64,000 bases of DNA from Gordonia soli NBRC 108243 (lineage in GTDB: Bacteria; Actinomycetota; Actinomycetes; Mycobacteriales; Mycobacteriaceae): positions 1 through 64,000 of the forward strand of contig NZ_BANX01000032.1 in NCBI RefSeq assembly GCF_000334455.1, written 5' to 3'. Below, piece after piece: positions 25,803-33,439 of the stretch. The position numbers and the translations under genes are program-made. How positions within the stretch are numbered: the stretch's first letter is position 1; each line of letters starts with the position of its first letter. The notes under the pieces are model-generated. The model was not told the DNA's origin and searched no databases. It saw only the letters and a list, made by a program, of their open reading frames with translations.

Positions 25803-27002
25803 CTACAGGCCGAGTACGGCCTTGTCGATGATCTGGCGCTGGACCTCCGACGATCCGCTGTAGATCGAGACCTTGCGGTAGTTCAGGTAGGTGGGCACGG
25901 TCAGCTGTGCCCAGGCGGGTGACAGGATCTCCGCGGTCCCGTTGGCCGCGTCGGGGTCGGGCGGCGCCACCGGCAGCGAGTCGGGTCCGGCGACGTCGGC
26001 GAGGAGTTCGGTTGCGGCCTGTTGCAGTTCGCTGCCGCGCAACTTCAGCAGGGACGATGCGGGGTTCGGCTTGCCGTCGGTGGACGACGCCACCACGCGG
26101 AGCTGGGTGAGCTCCAGCGCCAACAACTCGTTCTCGAGTTCGGCGAGGCGTGCAGCGAACAGCGGGTTGTCGAGGAGCGTGCCCTCGGCGGTCGTGGTCT
26201 GGCGGGCCAATTCCTTGGCGCGGGCCAGCTTCTTCTTGGTGAAACCGACCCGTGCCACGCCGGTGCGCTCGTTGCCGAGCAAGAACTTGGCGTACCCCCA
26301 ACCGGCGTTCTCCTCGCCCACCAAATTCTCGGCGGGGACACGCACGTTGTTGAAGAAGACCTCGTTGACCTCGTAGCCGCCGTCGATGAGCTGGATGGGG
26401 CGGCGCTCGACACCTTCGCTGTTCATGTCGATGAGCAGGAAGCTGATGCCTGCCTGCCGCTTCGGGGCGTCGGGGTTGGTGCGGACGAGGCAGAAGATCC
26501 AGTCGGCGTACTGGGCGAGGGTCGTCCAGGTCTTCTGACCGTTGACGATGTACTCGTCACCGTCGCGGACCGCCTTGGTCTTGAGCGAGGCGAGGTCGGA
26601 GCCGGCTTCGGGCTCGGAGAATCCCTGGCACCACCAGATGTCGAGGTTCGCGGTCGCCGGCAGGAAGCGCTTCTTCAGTTCCTCGGATCCGAAGGCCGCG
26701 ATGACCGGACCGACCATCGCGGCATTGAAGGCGAGCGGCTCGGGCACCGAGGCGAGGCTGAGTTCTTCACGCCAGATGTGGTGCTGGATCGGCGTCCAGT
26801 CCTGACCGCCCCACTCGACCGGCCAATGCGGGACGGCGTATCCGGCCTCGGCCAGGATCTTCTGGGTGGTGATGAGATCGTCGGGGAAGTTGAGATCCTC
26901 GGCGGCGGACCGCTCCAGGATCTCCTTGGGCACGTTGGTCGTGAAGAACGTCCGCAATTCCTCGCGGAACGCCTCCTCCTCGGGGCTGAACTTGAGGTGC
27001 AT
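25803..27002 (-). CDS. Acyl-CoA dehydrogenase (first of a pair)
   Basis: A 399-residue ACAD beginning MHLKFSPEEEAFREELRTFF. The flavin-binding segment is WWCQGFSEPEAGSDLASLKT, followed by NGQKTWTTLAQYADW, and the C-terminal half carries LLGNERTGVARVG and ends YSGSSEVQRQIIDKAVLGL, all standard. The ATG at 27002 starts where family members start; 13 extra in-frame codons upstream have no similarity. It pairs with the 370-residue ACAD just downstream and is expected to oxidise an acyl-CoA to the 2,3-enoyl-CoA, passing electrons to ETF. Confidence 0.92.
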   Translation of the reverse strand: MHLKFSPEEEAFREELRTFFTTNVPKEILERSAAEDLNFPDDLITTQKILAEAGYAVPHWPVEWGGQDWTPIQHHIWREELSLASVPEPLAFNAAMVGPVIAAFGSEELKKRFLPATANLDIWWCQGFSEPEAGSDLASLKTKAVRDGDEYIVNGQKTWTTLAQYADWIFCLVRTNPDAPKRQAGISFLLIDMNSEGVERRPIQLIDGGYEVNEVFFNNVRVPAENLVGEENAGWGYAKFLLGNERTGVARVGFTKKKLARAKELARQTTTAEGTLLDNPLFAARLAELENELLALELTQLRVVASSTDGKPNPASSLLKLRGSELQQAATELLADVAGPDSLPVAPPDPDAANGTAEILSPAWAQLTVPTYLNYRKVSIYSGSSEVQRQIIDKAVLGL

Positions 27003-27060
27003 GACTCTGTTCTTACTCCTGTCGGCCGCGTCGGTATACACCGACGCCGAAACCGCAGGA

Positions 27061-27093
27061 CACCTCGCTGCCGACGGATGTGGCAGCGAGGTG
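27061..27093 (-). terminator. Hairpin after the MFS gene
   Basis: Perfect 12-bp stem (CACCTCGCTGCC / GGCAGCGAGGTG) with a 9-base loop, 30 bases past the MFS stop and before the ACAD start. It is well placed to separate the two reverse-strand units. Confidence 0.65.
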
Positions 27094-27122
27094 CCGGTGA
27101 CCGGAGTCCTCAGTTGTCGGCG

Positions 27123-28460
27123 TCAGCGTCGGCCCGACGGGGCCGGCACGGGGGTGTCCAGGGAATCCACCGGCCCGGCGTCGACCACGAGCTCGGCGAT
27201 CCCCGTGTCGGTGGCGTCGGCCGACGGCGCGTTCCCGGGTGATCCGGCGCCGGTGGTCACCCGCTGCGCGACTCGACGGCTGTAGACCATCACCAGTCCG
27301 CCGAGGACGGCCAGCACGGTCACGTAGGTGACGTACGCGACGACCGTGGTGTGTAGGCCGATGTGCGAGACGACGATGCCCGCGATCACGGCCGGCACGC
27401 TGAAGGCGAGATAGCTGACGACGAAGACGGCGGAGAAGACCTGGCCGCGCTGGTGCGGTGCGGTCGATGCCGACAGGCTGTCGAGGCCGCCGAGGAAGCA
27501 GGCGGCGAAGCCCGACCCCGCGACGAGTGAGCCGACGAGGTAGAGCGGCAACGACTCGCCGAGGATGCCGCCCAGGGAGAGGAGTGCACCCGCGGTCAAC
27601 ATCGGGTAGCCGTAGGTGAGCTTGGCCGCCGGGCCGGTGCGGGTGATCACCAGCGAGGTGGTCGCGGCGGAGGCGAAGAAGACGAAGAGCAGTGCGCCGG
27701 CCTCGGCGTGGTTGTCGACCCCGAACACCCGCGCCACCACCGACGATCCCAGCGACAGGTACAGGCCACCGAGTGACCAGGTGGCGATGAAGGCGGGCAC
27801 CGCACCCAGGAACGCCCGGCGGACGTCCTTCGGCACCGATGCCTGTGGGGCCAGCGTCGTCGCGATGTGCCGCCGTGACGTGAACCCGACGCGCTGCGAG
27901 GTCTCGGGGATCACCAGCAGTGCGAGGAGCAGTGCCGCGAAGGCGACCAGGATGACCTCGTAGATGAGGAATCGCGGCGCGGGTGCGTACTGGACGAGTA
28001 CTCCGGCGACGGCGACACCACCCGCGAGTCCGATCGTCGGGGCGGCGCCGGTGATCGCCGAGCCGAGCCGCTGGGTCGGTTGCATGTCGACAACGGTGGC
28101 AGTGAGGGTGCCGATGGCGGCTCCGGTCGCGAGACCCTGCAGTGCGCGGGCGACCATCAGTACCGCTACGTCGTCGGCAACGAGGAACAGCACCATGCTC
28201 GCGATCAGCAGGACCAGGGCGACGGCGAGGACCGGTCGTCGGCCGATGTGGTCGGAGAGCGATCCGACGGTCACCAGGCTGACCAGCATGAAGAGCACGT
28301 AGATGGCGAACACCGCGGTGAGTGTGAACGCCGAGAAGCCCCAGAGTTCCTGATAGACGGGGTACAGCGGCGACGGGGCCGCGGATGCGAAGAGAACCAT
28401 CACGACGGTGGCCGCGACGACCCAGAAGGCACGGTGCGGGTGCAGATGTGGGCGAGCCAT
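27123..28460 (-). CDS. MFS drug/metabolite efflux transporter
   Basis: A 445-residue protein with about 12 helices. The MFS signature between helices 2 and 3 is GSLSDHIGRRPVL, and helix 4-5 holds ARALQGLATGAAIGTL. The C-terminus is a polar Pro/Asp-rich tail of about 30 residues. The protein is probably a proton-driven exporter of small compounds in the cytoplasmic membrane. It diverges from a TetR gene, and the 89-base gap has an inverted repeat at 28488-28527, so repression by that TetR is likely. The ligand is unknown. Confidence 0.88.
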   Translation of the reverse strand: MARPHLHPHRAFWVVAATVVMVLFASAAPSPLYPVYQELWGFSAFTLTAVFAIYVLFMLVSLVTVGSLSDHIGRRPVLAVALVLLIASMVLFLVADDVAVLMVARALQGLATGAAIGTLTATVVDMQPTQRLGSAITGAAPTIGLAGGVAVAGVLVQYAPAPRFLIYEVILVAFAALLLALLVIPETSQRVGFTSRRHIATTLAPQASVPKDVRRAFLGAVPAFIATWSLGGLYLSLGSSVVARVFGVDNHAEAGALLFVFFASAATTSLVITRTGPAAKLTYGYPMLTAGALLSLGGILGESLPLYLVGSLVAGSGFAACFLGGLDSLSASTAPHQRGQVFSAVFVVSYLAFSVPAVIAGIVVSHIGLHTTVVAYVTYVTVLAVLGGLVMVYSRRVAQRVTTGAGSPGNAPSADATDTGIAELVVDAGPVDSLDTPVPAPSGRR

Positions 28461-28487
28461 GAGACGCTCCTCCTAAAGCAATGACGG

Positions 28488-28527
28488 TTGCGTTAATGAA
28501 AGTAGCCCGATCGTGGCACTAACGCAA
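28488..28527. promoter_or_regulatory. Candidate TetR operator between MFS and TetR genes
   Basis: Inverted repeat TTGCGTTA ... TAACGCAA, exact over 8 bases per arm with 24 bases between, in the shared promoter gap. A further ATTGC-like half-site lies just before the TetR start. Confidence 0.5.
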
Positions 28528-28549
28528 CGCGGTTTGCAATAATGGCGTC

Positions 28550-29146
28550 ATGAGCAACGCTACCGCCCCCCTCCGACGTCCCGGTGGTCGTAGCGCGCGT
28601 GTGCAGTCCGCTGTGTACGCCGCGGTCGGACAGCTCGTCGGCCAGGGTCATCGCGAGACCATGACGATTCCGCAGGTGGCCGAGGTCGCCGGAGTCAACC
28701 CGACGAGCGTCTACCGGCGTTGGGGCACGATGGAGGTGCTCCTCGAAGAGGTTGCGGTCGCAGCCCTGACGCAAGGTGAACCGCTCCCGGACCACGGTGA
28801 CCTCGCCCGTGAGCTCGACGAGTGGGCACGCATCATCGCCGACGACATCGGCCGACCCAAGCGCCGTGCATATCTCCGGGCGATGGTGTCCGCACGTGAG
28901 GGTCTCGTGGAGGAGTGTCCCTGCTGGGCGATCCGCCGGGAGCAGGCCGACGAGATGATCGGGCGGGCGCGTGAGCGTACCGAGGCGACTCCGTCGGTCC
29001 GGCAGGTGCTCGACCACATCATCGCGCCGCTGTATCACCACGCGGTGTTCGGGCTCGCGGTCGACGGCGAGTACGCGGCCGATCTCGTCGCCGACGTCCT
29101 GCGGTTGGCGACCGTCGACGCCGAGGCGTCGGCGGCCTCGCGGTGA
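28550..29146 (+). CDS. TetR/AcrR-family regulator
   Basis: A 198-residue repressor. The helix-turn-helix is in residues 25-70, with TIPQVAEVAGVNPTSVYRRWG as the recognition part. The C-terminal ligand domain contains AMVSAREGLVEECPCWAIRREQADEM, typical of the TetR_C_11-like group. It diverges from the MFS pump and overlaps the amidase start by four bases (GTGA). It may thus sense a compound that is exported by the pump and hydrolysed by the amidase (inference). Confidence 0.88.
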   Translation: MSNATAPLRRPGGRSARVQSAVYAAVGQLVGQGHRETMTIPQVAEVAGVNPTSVYRRWGTMEVLLEEVAVAALTQGEPLPDHGDLARELDEWARIIADDIGRPKRRAYLRAMVSAREGLVEECPCWAIRREQADEMIGRARERTEATPSVRQVLDHIIAPLYHHAVFGLAVDGEYAADLVADVLRLATVDAEASAASR

Positions 29147-30561
29147 CGAAACGGGTCCACGCCTTCGGCGACGACGCGCTCGGCCACCTCGACGGTATTG
29201 GCGTCGCCTCGGCGATCGCCGGCGGTGAGATCTCGGCCGCGGAGGCTCTCGAGGCCGCGTTGACGCGGATCGACTCCGTGGAGCCGCAACTGAACGCCGT
29301 CGCAGTCGACGACCGCGACCGAGCGCGTCGGCTCATCGTCGAGAACCCTTCGCAGAAGGGGCCGTTCGCAGGTGTGCCGTCGATCATCAAGAACAACACC
29401 AACTACGCGGGGATCGCCGCTCGTCACGGTTCTGCCGCCGTGTCGGACCGTCCGGCGCAGCGCAACGAGCCGTTCACCGACCAGTTCCTCGCGACCGGGG
29501 TGACCCTGGTCGGAGCATCGACATTGCCCGCCTTCGGGTTGACTGCGACCACCGAGTTCGTCGACCGTCCCCCGACCCGGAACCCGTGGGACACCGACTA
29601 TTCGGCAGGCGCGTCGTCAGGTGGTTCGGCAGCCCTGGTCGCGGCGGGGGCACTTCCCATCGCGCACGCCAACGACGGCGGCGGATCGATCCGCATCCCG
29701 GCCGCCGCCTGCGGACTCGTCGGGCTCAAGCCGTCTCGTGGTCGGGTTGCGGCATCTGTGGAGGGGGAGGCGGCCCCGATCGACCTGGTGTCCAACGGGA
29801 TCGTCAGCCGGTCGGTGCGCGACACTGCCCACTTCCTTGCCGACATCGACCGCGGCGATGCTGCATCGATGCCCCGCGTCGGGCTCGTCGAGGGGCCGTC
29901 CGAGCGCCGACTCCGCATCGGCGTGCTGGACGAGGCGATCACCGGACAGCCGCTCGACGCCGACACGGTCGCCGGTCTGCAGGCGACCGTCGAACTGCTC
30001 GGCGAGCTCGGCCACGACGTCGAGGTGATCCCGATCCCGGTGGAGCCGGCGTTCATCGACCAGTTCACCGACTACTGGGGACTGATGGCCTTCTCGTTGG
30101 AGTTCTTCGGGAGTCGTCTACTGGACCCCGACTTCGACCGTTCGCAGGTCGACCCGTTCACCCGCGGCCTGTCGCGGAAGTTCTTGCGTCGCTTCTATCG
30201 GACACCTCATGTGATCTGGTCGCTGCGACGCTCGATCGGTCGATTCCGCGCGGTGTTCCGCCAGGTCGACGTGGTGCTGTCGCCGACCCTTGCGCACGTG
30301 ACGCCCGAGATCGGTTACCTCGATCCCGGCATCGACTTCGACCTCGTCTTCGAGCGGCTGATCCGCTATGTCGCCTTCACCCCGGCCAACAACGTGTCGG
30401 GCACGCCGGCCATCTCCCTGCCCCTCGCGCAGTCGTCGGCCGGGCTGCCGGTGGGAATCCACTTCTCCGCCGATCTCGGTTGCGAGCGAGTCCTTCTCGA
30501 GTTGGCCTTCGAACTGGAGGCGGCCCGGGGCTTCGCCCGAATTCAGGACCCGGTCGGCTGA
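29143..30561 (+). CDS. Amidase-signature family hydrolase
   Basis: A 472-residue serine amidase. The catalytic triad is visible: Lys83 in VPSIIKNN, the cis-Ser region GASSGGS (156-162), and the nucleophile Ser182 in DGGGSIRIPA. At this length it matches free-standing amidases that hydrolyse aryl or alkyl amides, rather than GatA, which would sit with gatB or gatC. The start overlaps the TetR stop. It is followed at once by a four-arm palindromic element at 30562 that may end the transcript. Confidence 0.9.
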   Translation: MTKRVHAFGDDALGHLDGIGVASAIAGGEISAAEALEAALTRIDSVEPQLNAVAVDDRDRARRLIVENPSQKGPFAGVPSIIKNNTNYAGIAARHGSAAVSDRPAQRNEPFTDQFLATGVTLVGASTLPAFGLTATTEFVDRPPTRNPWDTDYSAGASSGGSAALVAAGALPIAHANDGGGSIRIPAAACGLVGLKPSRGRVAASVEGEAAPIDLVSNGIVSRSVRDTAHFLADIDRGDAASMPRVGLVEGPSERRLRIGVLDEAITGQPLDADTVAGLQATVELLGELGHDVEVIPIPVEPAFIDQFTDYWGLMAFSLEFFGSRLLDPDFDRSQVDPFTRGLSRKFLRRFYRTPHVIWSLRRSIGRFRAVFRQVDVVLSPTLAHVTPEIGYLDPGIDFDLVFERLIRYVAFTPANNVSGTPAISLPLAQSSAGLPVGIHFSADLGCERVLLELAFELEAARGFARIQDPVG

Positions 30562-30621
30562 CGCTCACCCTTTTCGTTCCTGCTCATCCAGTCGGGTGAG
30601 CGAGAACGAGATGGGTGAGCG
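30562..30621. repeat. Four-arm palindromic element, copy B1
   Basis: Starts at the base after the amidase stop codon. Layout: CGCTCACCC, 11 bases, GCTCATCC, AGTC, GGGTGAGC, GAGAACGAGAT, GGGTGAGCG. From the second arm onward it is identical to 32570-32607. The two copies bracket the beta-propeller membrane gene in the same orientation. Confidence 0.85.
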
Positions 30622-30675
30622 GGAGTTCAGGCCGACTGTCATCCGGTCGGATGACCCCTCGGTCGTCTGGCCGGT

Positions 30676-32535
30676 GTGAGCAACTCGGTTGTCCTGTGCG
30701 TGTGGCACAGTTGTCCCGATCCGACGGGGGTGGCGGTGTCCGAAGAGTTGCCGGAGAAGGCGTCTGAGGTCGATGCGCGTGTGGCGCGATCGATGCTCGT
30801 TCTCTGCAGTGTGAGTGGCGGGTTCGTGATCGGCGCCGTGGTGCTTGCAGCGCTTGCGCTCGTATGGAGGTCGCCTCGCGGCTCGACCGGTACCGATCTG
30901 AGCGCGATCACCACCTTCACCATCGCCGAGCTCGTCGGGGTTGTCGTCGTGGCCTTGGTGACGGGTGTGCTGCTGACCGCACTGATGGCCGGAACGAATG
31001 GTCCCCACGCTTCGTCGTACCTCGGGATTGCGATTGTGGTCGCGATGGCGGCAGCGGCGGGTGTGCTGACAGCCGTCTTCGCATCCTGGCCCGACCGCGC
31101 TTTCGCGAGTGTCTCCGGTCCGGGCGATCGAGGCATCAGAGAGATCTCGATCGCAGCATGGATCGCGTTGACGGTTGGCTGCATCGTTGTCGTCGCGGTG
31201 GTCGTTCGCGTCTATCGGCCCGACGGCACTCGCCGTCTCGGGTGGCCGGCGAAGATCCGTTGGGCAGGTGTTTCGGCCCGTCCTGCAACGCTCCTGGTTG
31301 CCTTCTCGATGGTTGTCGGGCTCGTCGTCGCGGCCTCACCCACTGTGGCCCTGTCCATCACGGCCCGCGATCCTGCGAGGGCAGCGGCTGAGAACGATCC
31401 CGTCCCAGGCCTGCCGACTACTCTGGGCGAACGGATTTCGTACTCGTTTGCCACCGAGGATCCCAGTCGGCTCGTGGCGGCCGGAGCCGGCTTCGTCGTC
31501 GAGAACGGCACTGCATTGGAAGCTCGCGACGGTGGCACCGGACGACTTCGGTGGACCTTTGCGTACTCGCGATTGCCGTCGAAGTGCACTCCGTACGCGG
31601 TGCACTCGACCGGAGTGGGTCCCGGCAGCTCGGTCGTACTGGCCTGTCTGATGTCGGGATGGCCTTCGCGATCGATGCTGATCGGTCTCGACGCCATGTC
31701 GGGGGAGTATCGGTGGTCCAACGGCGAGAACTGGCGTCCCGACCAACGGCTCGAGGGGCCTGCGCACGCCCTGGCGGTTGTTCGTGGGGACGAGTTGATG
31801 GTCCTCGACCCGAGGACCGGGAATCATGTGTGGCACAGATCCGTACGCATGCGGTGCACGGAGGCGTACCCCCAGTTCGGCACGACCACTCATGCCGTCG
31901 TGTACCTCGTCAGATGCGGCACGTCGTACAGCATCGAAGTCCATTCGATCAGTGACGCGTCGGTATGGCGAATCCCTCTGCGGCCCAGAAAGTCGAACGC
32001 CACACAGTTCAACGCACACATGGTCGCCGTGTTCGGAGATTCGGTGGTCACCACCACGAGCGCCGAATACTCCGGCGATGGCGTCTACGTAGTGGATACA
32101 GCGCGGCATCGCGTTCGGCGGCTACCAGGGGCCGGCAGCGCTTCCGGCGGGTACACCGACACTCTCGCCCTGGGGACCTCCACGGTTCCGGTTGTGGAGC
32201 TTTCCCGAACTGCCGGTCGGGGTGGCGACTACGTGCTGCCGTGGAAAACAGAGATCACGCCGATGAATCGTGCGATTGACAACGGGATCTCGGCTGACAG
32301 GCGTTCAGCAATGGTCGGGGACGGACTTGCGACCGCAACAGTGTTCGACCCGACAACCAGCCGGGTCAGCATCGCGATCGTCGATCGCGCTGGCAACACG
32401 ACCAGGCGGCCGTCGCCGTGCGGTTACGATGCCGGCGGTCTGCTCGTGGTTCCCGGTGCGACGCTGATGATCTGCGCGCGAGAGACCTGGATTCCGCGCC
32501 ATCAGATCACATACCACGTCCTCGGTCTGCGGTAG
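30676..32535 (+). CDS. Membrane-anchored PQQ-like beta-propeller protein
   Basis: The 619-residue product has five predicted transmembrane helices (about 41-64, 80-105, 116-136, 157-178, 204-226) and an outside-facing domain of about 390 residues. The domain contains repeated blades such as ALEARDGGTGRLRWTFAY, LIGLDAMSGEYRWSNG and MVLDPRTGNHVWHRSV. The D-x-x-T/S-G-x-x-x-W pattern is that of PQQ-like quinoprotein repeats, but there is no sign of a true dehydrogenase active site. Several Cys occur in the outer domain and may form disulfides. Codons look less GC3-biased than those of its neighbours. The gene stands alone between two copies of one palindrome. The GTG at 30676 is the longest start; another lies near 30733. 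Function unknown. Confidence 0.75.
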   Translation: MSNSVVLCVWHSCPDPTGVAVSEELPEKASEVDARVARSMLVLCSVSGGFVIGAVVLAALALVWRSPRGSTGTDLSAITTFTIAELVGVVVVALVTGVLLTALMAGTNGPHASSYLGIAIVVAMAAAAGVLTAVFASWPDRAFASVSGPGDRGIREISIAAWIALTVGCIVVVAVVVRVYRPDGTRRLGWPAKIRWAGVSARPATLLVAFSMVVGLVVAASPTVALSITARDPARAAAENDPVPGLPTTLGERISYSFATEDPSRLVAAGAGFVVENGTALEARDGGTGRLRWTFAYSRLPSKCTPYAVHSTGVGPGSSVVLACLMSGWPSRSMLIGLDAMSGEYRWSNGENWRPDQRLEGPAHALAVVRGDELMVLDPRTGNHVWHRSVRMRCTEAYPQFGTTTHAVVYLVRCGTSYSIEVHSISDASVWRIPLRPRKSNATQFNAHMVAVFGDSVVTTTSAEYSGDGVYVVDTARHRVRRLPGAGSASGGYTDTLALGTSTVPVVELSRTAGRGGDYVLPWKTEITPMNRAIDNGISADRRSAMVGDGLATATVFDPTTSRVSIAIVDRAGNTTRRPSPCGYDAGGLLVVPGATLMICARETWIPRHQITYHVLGLR

Positions 32536-32549
32536 GCCCGGTTCGCCGA

Positions 32550-32608
32550 CGCTCACCCAACTAGTTTCTGCTCATCCAGTCGGGTGAGCGAGAACGAGAT
32601 GGGTGAGG
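32550..32608. repeat. Four-arm palindromic element, copy B2
   Basis: Same arms and spacing as 30562-30621, differing mainly in the first linker and the last two bases. It sits between the convergent beta-propeller and USP genes and could act as a terminator for either. Confidence 0.85.
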
Positions 32609-32611
32609 AGA

Positions 32612-33439
32612 TCAGGCCGACTCGGCGGCGTGGTCGACGATGGCGATCGGGCATCGAGCCGAATGGTGGACCGCGCGGGCGACCGAGGTCGTCCACGCGG
32701 TCATGCCCGCGCCGCCCCGTGGTCGGGTGATCACCAGGAGCGCGGCCTGCGGAACCGCCTCGGCCAGTGCGCGATGCGGGTTCCCGTTGACGAGCTGGAG
32801 GGTCACCGTGCAGTCGGGATACAACTCCCGCCAGGTGTCGAGCAGCGCGTCGGCCCGACGGTAGACCTCGGCGATCTCGTCGGCTGCGAGGTCGTCGGGG
32901 ATGGCGCAGAGGATGGTGATCCGACCGTCGGCGTCGCGGGCCCGGTCGAAGGCAGCGGTGATGGCGTGCTCCGACGGTGCCTCGACATCGACCGCGGCGA
33001 CCACCGGACCGTGTTCGACGAGGTTGCCGTACGGGACGGTGACCACGGGGCATCGGGAACGCGCCGACAACGCGGAGCTGATGCTCCCGGCGGTCAGACG
33101 CTCGAACCAGCCGGCCCGGTGATGACCGAGAACGAGAACATCCGCATGCTCGGAGACGTTGGTGAGCAACGGGATCGCGGTCAGATGTTCGACGATGGTG
33201 GTGATGTCGAGGGACGGATGATCGACATGGAGGGCATCGGCCACCGCCGCCACCCGATCATGGGCCGCGGCCCGTGCCGAGTCCACGTCGTACTCCGCGA
33301 GGGTCGCGATCATCATCGGTGGGGCGTAGCCGTGCACGAGCACGACACGGTGACCACCGCGGTCGGCGACCGCCGCCGCCCATCGAGCGGCAGCTTCCGA
33401 CTCGATGCTGGCGTCGACGCCGACCGCGATGGTGCTCAT
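32612..33439 (-). CDS. Universal stress protein, two tandem USP domains
   Basis: The 275-residue protein holds two USP folds. The first starts IAVGVDASIESEAAARWA and carries a nucleotide-loop-like GHHRAGWFERLTAGS; the second (from about residue 140) has VVAAVDVEAPSEHAITAAF and a looser loop TRPRGGAGMTAWTTS. The first loop suggests ATP binding in domain 1, and domain 2 may be degenerate. Tandem USPs are common in mycobacteria, often under redox or hypoxia control. The start overlaps the stop of the EmrB pump gene, so they are one operon. Confidence 0.9.
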   Translation of the reverse strand: MSTIAVGVDASIESEAAARWAAAVADRGGHRVVLVHGYAPPMMIATLAEYDVDSARAAAHDRVAAVADALHVDHPSLDITTIVEHLTAIPLLTNVSEHADVLVLGHHRAGWFERLTAGSISSALSARSRCPVVTVPYGNLVEHGPVVAAVDVEAPSEHAITAAFDRARDADGRITILCAIPDDLAADEIAEVYRRADALLDTWRELYPDCTVTLQLVNGNPHRALAEAVPQAALLVITRPRGGAGMTAWTTSVARAVHHSARCPIAIVDHAAESA

